A DNA stretch of 64,000 nt from Styela clava (Eukaryota; Chordata; Ascidiacea; Stolidobranchia; Styelidae): NCBI RefSeq assembly GCF_964204865.1, contig NC_135262.1:12524001-12588000 (forward strand), in the 5' to 3' direction. Under the pieces are notes generated by a model. It was not told the DNA's origin and did no database searches. It saw only the letters and a list, made by a program, of their open reading frames with translations. This document shows positions 34,577 to 46,036 of this stretch, one piece after another; the stretch's first letter is position 1, and every line of letters begins with the position of its first letter. The translations under genes and the position numbers were made by a program.

Positions 34577-37500
34577 ATGTCGACAAAAAAACTGGTCTCA
34601 AAAGAAATTAAAAGCTCCAAAGATTTGGAAAAAATCAAAAAAGATTTGAATAAAATTAAGCAACCGTTTTTTCTCAAAGTCATCAAGTTGGATCGTATTG
34701 AATATCCAGAGTTAATTCTGCTGATTAATTTGATGAAAAGAAATCGACTGCAGGAAATAAGTGTACGAGAATGCTGTGAAACTGCGGATGATCTGGCAAG
34801 ACTACTTCAGGCTATTTCAAGCAACCCGTACGTTGACACAACGGTGAGTAGTGATATTCGTTTAATTATTTCATTGTGTACAATTTCCCTTCAGAATCGT
34901 ATTTATTCACACTGATCCTATTCCATGAAATTTCCATCTGCAGTATGAAAATGTAATCTTTTTTTCAAACAACAAAACAGCCGTTGTCATTGGATATCAG
35001 GGAAAATCAATGTGATGGTAGATGTGTCGAACTTCTCCGTGACATGATTGACCGAGGGATTATAGCAAGTTTGGAGCTTCCGTCGAAGCAGAAAGAAAAT
35101 CACATTTTCACGTTATTGCGTTCCATTCGTTACTGCGAAAGTCAGGTTATAAAGTAATTAGTTGTTAAACGTGCGTAAACACTAGCTATCTATATGTATT
35201 CCCTACATGTATTCTTCTATTTGCAACAGATGCAACTACTTAATATAAATGACAATGTTATTGATGAAAAAAGTTTTGAATTACTGATGAATATCTTGAT
35301 GGAAAATAAAGTTCAGAAGAAACTTTACTTGAAAGATTGTAGAAAACCCAAAGAGCAGTTTACTGAAGCAGACAAACAATCGCTGCAACAAGCACAATCT
35401 TCAAAGGTAGTGATACAAATTGAAACGTTTTAGATTCTTACCTTTATTATCTTTTCTAATGTACCAAAAGTCGTATCGACAAGTTATCCTGTCAGCGACA
35501 TCTTTTGTAAATGGTCGAAGATCTAACTACAACCAAAAAAATTTCAGAAATTAGCGATCAAATGGTTCAAGACTAAGCCTGCAGTGAACAGCTCACTCAT
35601 AGCATATCAGGTTTGTGGATTCAATGATGATTTTATATATCTGGCTAGGATAAGCATTTGCCAGTAACATCCGTATATAAAATACGTTTGGAAGTACAGA
35701 GCCACAAAATGGGTTTTACACTTTTTTAAACTTAAGCTGCAAGAAAAAGTCAGTAAAAAATCAAATAAGTGGGATACTGAATAACACATTTCAACGTTTT
35801 GAACAAATTCAAAATTTTTAACAATATTAGATTTGTTTTCCAGAAATCGAGATTTATTATGATTTTAATAAAATACTGTAATAAATTTATCATTAAGCAC
35901 AGGTAAATGTATTTTCAGGATGGAAATAGATTACTTAGAAGAGTGACTGATAGATTGTTGTCATATGTACCTGAAAGTCACCGGGAAGCCGCAAAACTTT
36001 CAATTTCTAACCAATTCCGTCCAAAAGTATTAATTTAATTTTGTTATTCGAGCGACTATACTATACTATTTGTTGGCATTTATTGCGCTACAAAATGTTT
36101 ATATATCCTCAAAGTGCAGTCACCATAGCAACTTCTTATTTTGAACAAAAGTTCCTATACAATTTCACACAAACCAAATATTTTGCCGTTTACACTCAGC
36201 TTAGAGATAAAGTTTAAATATACTTTATAATATGGCAATTATATAGATTACCATTCTTAAAATATTCATCCGATTTATCAATTCGGAGTACGCCATGTAA
36301 AAAAGTGGTTTGGAGTCGATATATTATGATGTTCCGTGGCTCACATGTTTAGATTTGATTATTATGAATAATACGTATAAATAAATGAAACAATCTGACT
36401 CTGACGTGCTTACATAGTCACATTTATGTACATTTCGTCTAATGCTAGTTGTAGATATGGATGTAAAGTGCGTTCATTTTTAGAAAAAACGCAACAAACA
36501 CAGATATCCAGTTTATCAAGTAAGGTTTTTATTTATTTTTTCTATGTATGTGTGTAATATGAAATGCAATAAGCAATATTACATTTAAATTTTATAATTA
36601 TTAAAGTGAAAACGATGCAGAAAATTAGAATTTTTATAAAATAAAAGTGTTTAAAACTTTCATTTCTAGTATTCAAGTACTTACCTATCGTAGTTATACT
36701 TGATTGAAACCGAAAAGATTCAAAATTTTCAACAAAAAAAAAACGATACAGAGAAGCAGTATTGTATTTCCTATTTATTACAGGACGATATTTCGTCAAG
36801 TGAAGATCAGTATTGTTCGGAGGACGAAGAAATGATCGATAATTGTATGTACCGATTACAACTAATTACCATATTTCTTTGTGAATAATACGCACCTGTG
36901 GATAATACGCACCCAGGTTTTAGTACATTTTTAACGAGAATTTTCCATGCACTCCATGTATGATACGCATATCAAAATTCCGTCCTCTCTTGCCTTGTAG
37001 GTATTTTTATATATATATATGGTAATATGTTTATTGTATTTGCCTGTGGAACATCTGCCAATCATGATGTGATGTTATTTGACATTAAGTATCTTGTAAA
37101 GTTATTTGTCCCTCCCCTTTATACGCGGAGAAATACGGTATTTTTGAAGTGCCCCATCACCGTAAGAAACTAGGTTTTAAGTATAAGGTCACTTACGTAG
37201 GCGTAAAATTACCGAAGCTTACCTGCAAATTTAAATAATTACTGGAAAAAGCTTAAAAAAATTAATGTGAGTGTAATATTAAACTTAAACTAAACAGTAA
37301 TGAATTATTGTATTGTCTTGATTTGTTGAAGTTTGTCAAAATGAACACATTGCGACGACTCTCGCTTGTTCTCTTTACGGTTTTTTAAGAACGGTGTTCT
37401 GATATATTTTTATTATATCCAAAATTATATAAATTTAGCTTTTTGGTATGTACCGGTTTGGCTTGCACTCCTTTTTGCTTTTTGTTGTTACAATAGATGC

Positions 37501-40500
37501 TAATTAGTTTACCACATTATTTAATTCAATTTTTTTTTATTTATATGATAATCATTTTACTTCATTTAAATTTTTATACAAAAGGTCCCACTGACAGTGA
37601 AGACATGGATACTTCATCCGCCATTGATGCTTTAACAACGCCGAGATTTGAAGGTGGCTTAATATTATTGTTACCAATACCAAAATAATATAAAAAACGA
37701 ATAGTCAAAACGTGAATTCCTATATATGAATGTTATTCAGTTTGAAATCTTCTGGTCTGGCATGACTTTATCTTACAAATTTCGACAATATTCATTGTCA
37801 AAAAATGTGAGAATAAAATCGTCAAATTAAATAACCATACAGAAAATATGAAGATAGCAGACTCCCAAAGAAAATAGTCAATTTGTAAGCCCTTTGGCTA
37901 CTATTAACGCATCTGACATGATTATTTGATACGCTTTTCTGCTCTTTGAAATTCATTTTCGATTTGATTTTGCGTAGCGAATGAAAAATACCACTAATAC
38001 CGAAAATATTCAAACACAAATAATATTAACACATCATAGTAAGAAAAAGTAACTCGTGTGTGAGTCTGGACAAATAATCTGATTATTTAGAAGTGACATA
38101 AAATATTTTGGGTGCAGCGCGAATTGACAAATCCAACGTAAATAAATTTTGATTTTTATAGAAGGGTACCCAATAAAAAATGACATTGGAAAGAACAACA
38201 GCAGAAGATGGCCAATGAATTACGGAGAAATGTATTATACGCCCCTAGGTAGGTCTGTCACATAACCTGGTACATAAATTTCCTATGATTATTATTACTA
38301 TTTTTTATGTACTTTGTTCTCAAAAGCGGGTTCTCATGAGGGTTTTCATATCTCTCATGAGGGTTTTCATATCTCTAGAGAGTCCAGACACAGACTTGAT
38401 CTCCGTGGGCACAACGAATACCACATAAACCATTTACTTTTTTAACATATGAATAAGAACAATCACGAGGAATATTAGAACAATCGTAAATATCCCACAT
38501 GATGAATATTTATCATCATATTTTACTAAAAATTGCATTTTAATAAAACCATATATTTTTTTCCATATTTTCTTGGCGTGGTTCCTAAATTCAGTATACA
38601 TTTCAAGTATATTATACGTTGACAGATGATCGTCAAGAAAAAACATTTTCAAGAAAATCCAGAGCTGGTATTTTTACAAACAACCCAGTCTATCCGAATT
38701 CGAACCAAGGTTGGTATCTAAATATGATTAAATATAATGTGAGTATTTGGATTTCTGCTTGGCAATTTTTACGTGTCATTCATATTGTACCGCGAATTTA
38801 AAATATTTTCCAACGTCTCTTTTAAAATCCTTTGACTTTTATTATTAATTTGAAAGGCTTTTGCCAGCGATTGGTGGGTTTCATTGATCTCATCTAATCT
38901 ATTTACCCTGACTAGTAGTGGTCATGGTCGCAAAATAGATGTCTACGACGACTCAACATAGTTTAATCTCTAATTTATGATTGAACATTTTAACACAATT
39001 TTATAGACACGTACTCACACGAAAACATTAATATTTGCAGGTGAACAATATACGAACCAGCAACTACACTCGTCGTCGAAAGGTTAGTGGTTTGAAACAT
39101 AAGAATTGTATCCCTGCGACGTAACACGCTTGTCACAAACATAATATACTGAATTATACACCAGATTGGGTAGTACAACAATTTCATTTTTTAACGCTTT
39201 ATAATTCAGTTCAAGAAGAACCGAATGCTAGATATGTGCATCAACAATACTCTGATTACAATCAAAGCGAAGAGTACCGACGGAATCAATACGTTGCGAG
39301 AACAGGTGCGGGGAGATATTCAATGCCTTTACTTTTAGAACATAATAGCTTTTTATAATTTCACTCCGCTTGTATAATCATCCTTTTGGGAAGCATGACA
39401 ATGAAGCAATAATGAACTTGTTTCATCAATAGATAGTCAATTATCTTCGCACTGAATTTGAGAACTCTGCTCAAAATTTAGCGTTGTATACCAATTCTTT
39501 ACAAAAGAGAAAATGGGTCAAAAAATATGGCAGTACCTCAATTTATCATTGTATATTTACAGAATTTGATGCGCATGAAAGACAGTTTCCTGGATATCGT
39601 ATTTCAAGTGGTATGTAAAATATAATGGTTGTATTTCTGTCAAATAGAATTAAGGAATTTATTTGTACCCTTTGTCTTCGCTTCAGACCCCCTCGTTCGA
39701 ATTGTTATTCTGTTAAGTATAAATAAAATTAATACTCATACTATGTACCCAAGTTGTGATAAATATTGTCAAGTCGTCATAAAAATAAAAAGTAAATTGA
39801 TGCCATATTGTTACAGTAGAATTTGAAAAGCTAGCAAAAGTGCGACAGATGTTTGCTTTTTTACGAATGTGATCAAACTGTTACATCACCATAACAAACA
39901 CATTTTAATTTACTGATACGGCATCGATTTTTAACAGGTTTTCTAAATCTGTTAAGAGATTTTGAGAAAAAATTTTGGTTGAAGAATATGCTCAACGTAG
40001 AATCGTAGATAACAGTTAAGCGCACAAAAAGGAATAAGTCAAAATTTATTTTCAGTTTCTCCCGACTACCGCCAGGAGATGAGTCGTATTCCACCTCCCA
40101 CCGCAGACTACACTGTGCCCCCAACAGTTGCATATCCATCAACTGACGGACCTGGTTAGATTATTTCATTTCTTACAAATTAATATTTCCATAAGTATAA
40201 TCAAGTACAAAAAAATGGGTCTTTGATACGATTAAAACATTTTAGCGCGGGGATGGGGTAAATGAATCGAATATTTTACTCTATAATAGGTAGAACCATT
40301 GTGATGTAGCTGAATTCTGCCTACATCTATCGAATCACATACTCACAAGTTTATTTGAAAATGTAAGAGTTGAAGATTATGAGATATCCCATGACAAAGA
40401 AGTATTTAGGAATCATGTAATAGTGACAACAAAAAGATTTTATTTTCATATTGTGCCTGTATCTTATCAGTAACGGCATGACATTGTTCTATTTGATACC

Positions 40501-40936
40501 AAAATATTTCCCACCTCAGGTCCAAAACGAGGAACTCATCGGAGGAGACAAACTAGAGAACGCCACCATCCACTTGGTTGGTAATTCAATCTACTCCTCG
40601 AATTTATAAAATCATTATATGCATAAATAAATAAACACGTATTCTAACGCAGATCTATAGTTACATTTCCCTGTATTCAGCTTTTTATAATACGCCGTTT
40701 CTATAAGATCCTATGAACTGCATTATCAATGTGTGTGGACCAACTTATTATTACCTACTAAATCGTCGAACATAGCTCAACAAAATGTAGTCGGATACTT
40801 TTGATATCCACAATAAAATTAGAAAAGCAAATTTTACATTCTTGATCTATTCAATCTAGAGGATGGACACAACAGAGGAAGACGGGAAACACTAATGACA
40901 ATGAGATTCGACGTTTCCAACAATGACAATGGATGA
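34577..40936 (+). CDS. gene U: unrecognised protein, LRR-like N-terminus with long low-complexity tail, 16 exons
   Basis: Exons: 34577-34843, 34981-35145, 35230-35406, 35548-35610, 35919-36026, 36483-36518, 36784-36844, 37585-37653, 38162-38248, 38626-38709, 39041-39082, 39210-39305, 39563-39610, 40056-40154, 40520-40576, 40860-40936; 1536 nt, 511 aa, all frames joining cleanly. Residues 1-200 show degenerate leucine-rich/ribonuclease-inhibitor-like spacing (LQEISVRECCETADDLARLL; LLNINDNVIDEKSFELLMNI). A basic patch KKRNKHR (261-267) precedes an acidic stretch DDISSSEDQYCSEDEEMID (273-291). The rest is hydrophilic, rich in Y, Q, P, N and R, and probably disordered. No catalytic motif, signal peptide or membrane segment is seen. 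Exons 1-6 are phase 0 at both ends, exon 7 is 0-1, exons 8-15 are all symmetric 1-1, and exon 16 ends the frame. Exon 2 has a weak donor (GTTATA). Function unknown; LRR-like scaffold is a guess. Confidence 0.8.
37011..37020. repeat. TA microsatellite at the right edge of block A
   Basis: A short (TA)n run begins 2-3 bp past the point where blocks A and B stop matching. Confidence 0.6.
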
Positions 40937-42049
40937 AAATTTTTTTAAAAGGAATAGACTGCTGAAAGAATGTTTTCCCGCTGTACATATATATATACTT
41001 CTTATTATAATGACATTCATTAACATAGCATACTTCGACTGTGAAAGCATTTTGAATTGGATTGTAAATAAGACTTGAATTAAGATTGAATGGGATAATG
41101 AGAAAATAATTCAAAACCATGTATGTCGACAATATATTGTTATGCGCAAAAACATGTAAGAACATCTACTTTAAAACTGTTAATTTATCATTTCAATGAA
41201 TTGTCGTTTTGTAGTTTCTGTTAACGAAAAAACACTACCATATTTTGTCTATTAGGATAGCTAAATAGCGCATTATCAATGGAAACCCAAAAGTTACCCA
41301 AAATCGTTAAAAACTATTTATCTTTGTCATGAACGAATTATGCAATAAATTTAATTTCAACCATTTTGGCAAGCCGACTTCAACGAAACTAATATTATCC
41401 CACAATAGAATGTACATTTCCATGGCTACGACTTAAATAATTACTTTTCAATTAACCCATAATAGGATTTGTAGAATTTGTGTTGATGATCGTAAAATCA
41501 AAAATTGTCAGAAATGTATCAATGAAGCGAATTTACGATATCATGTTTGTTTTTAATAATTTGAGGTCGACGTAAATGGATATAATTTGCAATTTTTTTA
41601 TTTTATTTTTTATAGTGTTAGTCATTGTAGGCATAGAGCGTTTTGATTGGAGTTTTGTATATACTATTCGAAATCTAAAATAAAATCAATGAAGGTGTCT
41701 TTGTCTACACTGTAAAAAATATTAAGGGCGATTTACAACCAAACGCGCGGCAGCAGCGATGCCATGCACTTCGTTGTGAACACAATATACAACTTCAGAT
41801 GTATTGTATCGTTGCAAGCGCTTGTAATTTTACAACCAAATGTATGTACTAGGCAAAAGCAGTGGGTTGGATGTCTCCGATTTTTACAGCCGTAGCGATG
41901 CTAACCTTAACTACAAGAAGAAGTTGTAAAACTAAACAACATCCGCAAAGTAACTCGATTAACCCTCATGCCAGCACTTGAAGAAATGAAATACAATTGA
42001 AAAGAAATCACTTTTAATAAAATATGTGATCAAATATCAGCAACGAAAT
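40937..42049. other. 3' flank of gene U
   Basis: Possible 3' UTR with AATAAA hexamers near 41344 and 41676. From 41709 a CACTGTAAAAAAT motif begins that is mirrored at 45942-45954. No gene recognised. Confidence 0.4.
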
Positions 42050-43998
42050 CATAGGCGTAGCCAGGGGGGGGGGGGCCAGAGGGGCCATGGCCCCCCCCAA
42101 AATTTTCAAGAATTCCATTCCTAATCCACCAGTTTTGTGGCATCTCGTCTCGTCACGCTTGTTGATTGTCATTGTTACGTCACAAAGACTTGACCGTTCG
42201 CTCTTATGAGCAGTATGGGAAAGACTGTTTCGCAAGCTTTCGGTCAGTTGCTCGGTCTTGATTTGTTCTCGCCGGATTTTTATTCGAAACGCTTGAATTT
42301 TGATGACCAAATTACTTCGATCAAATTACAAAATGAAATTCTCAAGGTAGCAAGCAACATGATAGTGCAAGATATCGTTATGGAGGCTAATAAATCGTTT
42401 GGGTCCGTAATAGCCGACGAATCATGTGATATTTCTGGGAAAGAACAACTAAGCATCGTTTTGAGGTATGTGAAAGGTGGTGAAGTGTGCGAGCGCTTCA
42501 CAGGATTAGTGGAAATGGATTCTGTTTCTGCCGAATCAATTTCCTCAAATATTTTGACCCACCTCTCTGGTATAGGAGTGGATGTGCAAAAACTTGTGGG
42601 GCAAGGCTATGATGGTGCAACGACAATGGCAGGTCACGTCAGCGGTGTGCAAAAACGCATTCGTGATAAATATCCGCGCGCAATATTTGTGCACTGCGCT
42701 TCTCATTGTTTGAATTTGGTCATAAATGACCAAAGTAAAGTTGCAATCATCAGAAGCACCTGTGATATCATTCGTGAGACTATTCGTTTTTTCAGGGAGA
42801 GCCCTAAAAGGCGCGCGGGTTTAAGAATTAACATCCCTTTGTTCTGCCCCACCAGATGGTCTGAGAAGTACAAGAGCATCCGAATCTTCAAATGCAACTT
42901 CAAACGAGTACTTGAGGCTCTTGATTCTTTGGCGAGAGATGCTAACAGTGAGACGCGGGCGAAGGCTTTTTCTCTGAAATCTGCTCTAGAAAAGTCGTCG
43001 GTTATCTACGCCGTATGTTTGATTGGTCGATATTCGGCACTAATGGAGTCACTAGCGCGCGCACTTCAGGCGGTCGGAGTCAGTGTGCCGTCAGTAAAGA
43101 ACCTCACATCCTCTCTTCAGAGCGTTATCGCTGAAGAACGCAATGACTCTGAAATCGCATTGAATATTTACAAAGAAGCTTGTGAAATAGCTGGCTTGAA
43201 AGAGTTGACAATACCCAGAGTAGTCGAAGTACAAGTGTATCGCGACAATGTCTGTGCTGATTCAGCATCCCAGTATTTTAAACGTTCCGTATATCTCCCA
43301 TACGTCGACGGCTTGAGCTGCTCTATTCGGGAACGCTTCATTGACAACCCATCATTTTTTTCATTGCTATCAATTCTTCCACCGAACAAACCAGTTCACG
43401 TGGATGAGGTAGAGCATCTGTATTTATTGGATAACCTCCAGAATGAAGTGAGACTGTGGAGAACTTTTTTAAGTTCCGACGTTGACGACGAATGTTTGGA
43501 GGGGCTTCTTCTGAGCTCTCGAGATTATCCAAGCGTGTACACCGCAATACAGATCGTTATGACGCTACCAGCAACCATCGTTGAGGCTGAGCGGTCTTTC
43601 TCCTGCATGAAACGGGTAAAGACATGGCTGCGCTCATCAATGACGTCCAATCGCCTTTCTGATTTGTGTGTGCTTCACTGTCACCGTGAAATGGTCACCG
43701 AGGAGAAAATTAATCGAGTTGTGTCGAGCATAGTTATCGGGAAGCGAAGGATGGACTTTTAATCGGGGCGATGTATTTTACTTATTTAAATTGCGTTGTT
43801 AATATTTGTTGTTTCAAATAAAAAATTGTTTATTAATGGATTTTGTATTCACAATATCCAGCTGAGTAATTGAATCAGTTTGCTTGTTGACCAACTGTTG
43901 TTGTTTTGCGCTTGAAGAACGGGTGTTTTAAACTCAATATAATTTCTAAAATTTTCAAATTTGGCCCCCCCCAAAATTTTGGGCTGGCTACGCCACTG
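42050..43998 (+). mobile_element. complete-looking hAT transposon, 1,949 bp
   Basis: The left end is CATAGGCGTAGCCAG. The right end, inverted, is CAGTGGCGTAGCCAG. They are flanked by the perfect 8-bp duplication AACGAAAT (42042-42049 and 43999-44006). The left end is followed by a run of G and the right end is preceded by a run of C in the plus-strand text, extending the inverted repeat. One uninterrupted transposase ORF fills most of the interior. Near-identical ends, an exact target duplication and an open ORF point to recent mobility. Confidence 0.95.
42206..43762 (+). CDS. hAT-superfamily transposase (ZMYM/KIAA-like group), 518 aa
   Basis: Single-exon ORF with no internal stop. Residues about 60-200 match the DUF4371-type start of the hAT RNase-H-like domain: FGSVIADESCDISGKEQLSI, with the first catalytic Asp expected in ADESCD; then GQGYDGATTMAGHVSGVQ with the second Asp (YDGA); then FVHCASHCLNLVIND. 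The C-terminus has the hAT dimerisation region, with PATIVEAERSFSCMKRVKTW followed by LRSSMTSNRLSDLCVLHCH; its catalytic Glu is probably in VEAERSFS. No BED/TTF zinc finger is present upstream, and the ORF opens about 60 residues before the catalytic domain, so it is shorter than most full-length relatives (often 600-800 aa). Either an upstream exon is missed, the start is truncated, or this subfamily lacks the finger. Codon use is more GC-rich than in the neighbouring host genes, consistent with a mobile origin. Confidence 0.93.
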   Translation: MSSMGKTVSQAFGQLLGLDLFSPDFYSKRLNFDDQITSIKLQNEILKVASNMIVQDIVMEANKSFGSVIADESCDISGKEQLSIVLRYVKGGEVCERFTGLVEMDSVSAESISSNILTHLSGIGVDVQKLVGQGYDGATTMAGHVSGVQKRIRDKYPRAIFVHCASHCLNLVINDQSKVAIIRSTCDIIRETIRFFRESPKRRAGLRINIPLFCPTRWSEKYKSIRIFKCNFKRVLEALDSLARDANSETRAKAFSLKSALEKSSVIYAVCLIGRYSALMESLARALQAVGVSVPSVKNLTSSLQSVIAEERNDSEIALNIYKEACEIAGLKELTIPRVVEVQVYRDNVCADSASQYFKRSVYLPYVDGLSCSIRERFIDNPSFFSLLSILPPNKPVHVDEVEHLYLLDNLQNEVRLWRTFLSSDVDDECLEGLLLSSRDYPSVYTAIQIVMTLPATIVEAERSFSCMKRVKTWLRSSMTSNRLSDLCVLHCHREMVTEEKINRVVSSIVIGKRRMDF

Positions 43999-44006
43999 AA
44001 CGAAAT

Positions 44007-45954
44007 AGTATCAAATACACTCGAGAAGTGATCGTCTCCGCCAGCAAAATAGTTCATTTCATCTCTTCAAATAGGTGGAAACCATCTAAAAGATTCAACA
44101 TTGCAGTGGCCCTCTGTCACTTTTTCTTGCACAGGCTGTTTATCTTGGCAATTCGGCTGAAAAAAAAGGGCATAGCTGGTATAAAATGTAAGTAGTTGAG
44201 TGAGAAGTCAACATATTTACATATGTTATAACTTGATCTGCTGGGGTAAAATGATTCCATTAGCAAAGTGGTAGATTCATAGTATATTCAATGCTCAGAA
44301 GAAGTTAAATTTATTATAGGCTATATCATTTCTGAAGCTCGCAATTATATCATTATTTCTCCAAACAATGAAAATTGTTATATAGAAAGACAAAAAACTA
44401 TATTTGAATTTTTTTGTCTATTCATTGCACAAAAATCAACTTAGTGCAAGGAGGCTCACTATATACAGGTCAGTAACATGATGCTCATATTTATAAGCAA
44501 GGCTTTTTTTATTAAACAGTTAAGTCCATACCATTGCCATCGAAAAAAGAAACACCAATAGGCTACCAGTTCCTCATCTTTCCAGAAATTCTTTTGTAGT
44601 GTTGATACAATGACAGACTTGATAAGGGCCAAATGTGAATGCCCCAGAGGTAAAATGGCAGAATATGTTTGTCCACTTTCGAACTGAAAAGAATTAGCAG
44701 ATTGAAGATGTATGAAAATGATATAGGCATGAAAAGTTCATGACTGTCTACTGCAGTAGCTAATCTTGCAGTTTCACTAGAGATGTCTTTCCAGATGCAT
44801 TTTATTTTAGATTAGTCTAGTTCAAATCTCGAATCAGTCATTTCAAATCGCAGGGTAACTGAAATTACAATTTTACCAGTCTGCTAATAGGCTATTGTAA
44901 ATCCTTTTCTGCTTTTTAAGAATTAGGCTAACATTGTCTGAAATTTTTAAAAAATAAGAGACCTTTCTGCATTGGTGTAGACTACCTTGGTTTAGAACTC
45001 CAATAAATAGAATACCGGTAACAAAGATTAAACATGAGCAATTAAAAGTAAAACAACAGAATATGGTACAGTACAGCAGTAGGCCTACAATAGCTCATTG
45101 TCTAAATGCAGGGATGGGACATCTAGTACGGCAATGCTGTAGTTAACAGGCCAATCCAATTAATGCAAAATTGATTAATAATGACAGATGTGGCATAAAT
45201 TAACTCACCTTCCAAAACCTGAAGATCTACCGGTAGTCTACAAGCACCAGTAGTCCAGAGTTTACAACCTAGGTAACGGTACTTCTTTCTCCATACTTTC
45301 TGTTTTACAACCTTCAGATTCGCCAGTAGTTGGAGTCGTGACTGCCGTTTGAGAATGAGTGCTGTCAGTTGAATCAGAGCCATTATATAATGGCTCTGGT
45401 TGAATCACCAGTTTACATGATGCCTAAAATAAAATATCCTTCCACTCGATATAATATTAAGTGCAATATTAGGATTTTTTTTTATCGTAAGCTATAAATT
45501 CTATGTGGAGATGACATACGAAGCCGCAGGTTTACGTAGCATTGTATGACTTGCGCCTTATGACGCGAAGCCAAATTTGTATCAGTTTGGAACCAAATTC
45601 GTCGCACCAATGTATTTTTTATTGGCATGCATTTTGCTGATAATATGTGGAAGACTGTCTTCTGAGCTCTATGCTTTTGATTACTACCAAGTGGACTTAT
45701 TTTAACATAACCGCGAGATAGCTGTTTTCAGTACAGCCGTTTTTGTATGTTACGTATAATTCATTGTATATTTAACAACCGTATGTTTGTTTTATGATTA
45801 TGCAACAGTATATGTAATTTTACATCGTACAAGCGGTGAAATTACAACACGATGATGTAAAAATACGTATAAATAGTTGCTCGTCCAAAATACTGCCAAA
45901 CCATCGTATTTTTTACAAAGAAATGGCTGTAAAATTACAAAATTTTTTACAGTG
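44007..45954. other. region right of the hAT element up to block B
   Basis: Mostly unrecognised. It includes a possible minus-strand exon (45427-45234) and a T/A-rich right edge that ends AATTTTTTACAGTG at 45954, the inverse of the CACTGTAAAAAAT at 41709. Confidence 0.4.
45234..45427 (-). CDS. possible exon of an unknown minus-strand gene
   Basis: Minus strand: a good acceptor (TTTTATTTTAG) precedes an open segment reading ASCKLVIQPEPLYNGSDSTD and then a Ser/Thr/Glu-rich stretch up to EKEVPLPR. It is open in this frame until a stop just past a possible donor (CCTAG|GTTGTA). The composition looks protein-like, but no family is recognised and I could not join it to other exons with confidence. 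It may belong to a mobile element delimited by the CACTGTAAAAAAT ends. Confidence 0.25.
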
Positions 45955-46036
45955 CACCAATTTGAGCCTATTTTAACACCCTTAATTGAAATAGTCATTT
46001 CTCTTTGTTCAAACACGCTAGAAACATCACTTAGGT

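Larger units (their letters stand above)
20999..37008 (+). repeat. segmental duplication, block A (~16.0 kb)
   Basis: This block is repeated in direct orientation at 45955-62681. The match starts at CACCAATTTGAGCC (20998/45955) and ends after GCCTTGTAGGTATTTTT (37008/62681). It contains ACS-2, a synthetase pseudogene and exons 1-7 of gene U. Divergence by eye is a few percent in introns. Alignment breaks where each copy has private insertions, and roughly 28820-30526 has no counterpart in block B. Because gene U continues intact past the right edge, block A looks like the native locus. Confidence 0.93.

Noticed and set aside
41014-41165. CRISPR-like or tRNA-like structure search across the window
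   Set aside because: No regularly spaced short direct repeats and no cloverleaf-capable tRNA or rRNA was seen anywhere; the only tRNA-like motif is the SINE head at 19496-19536.
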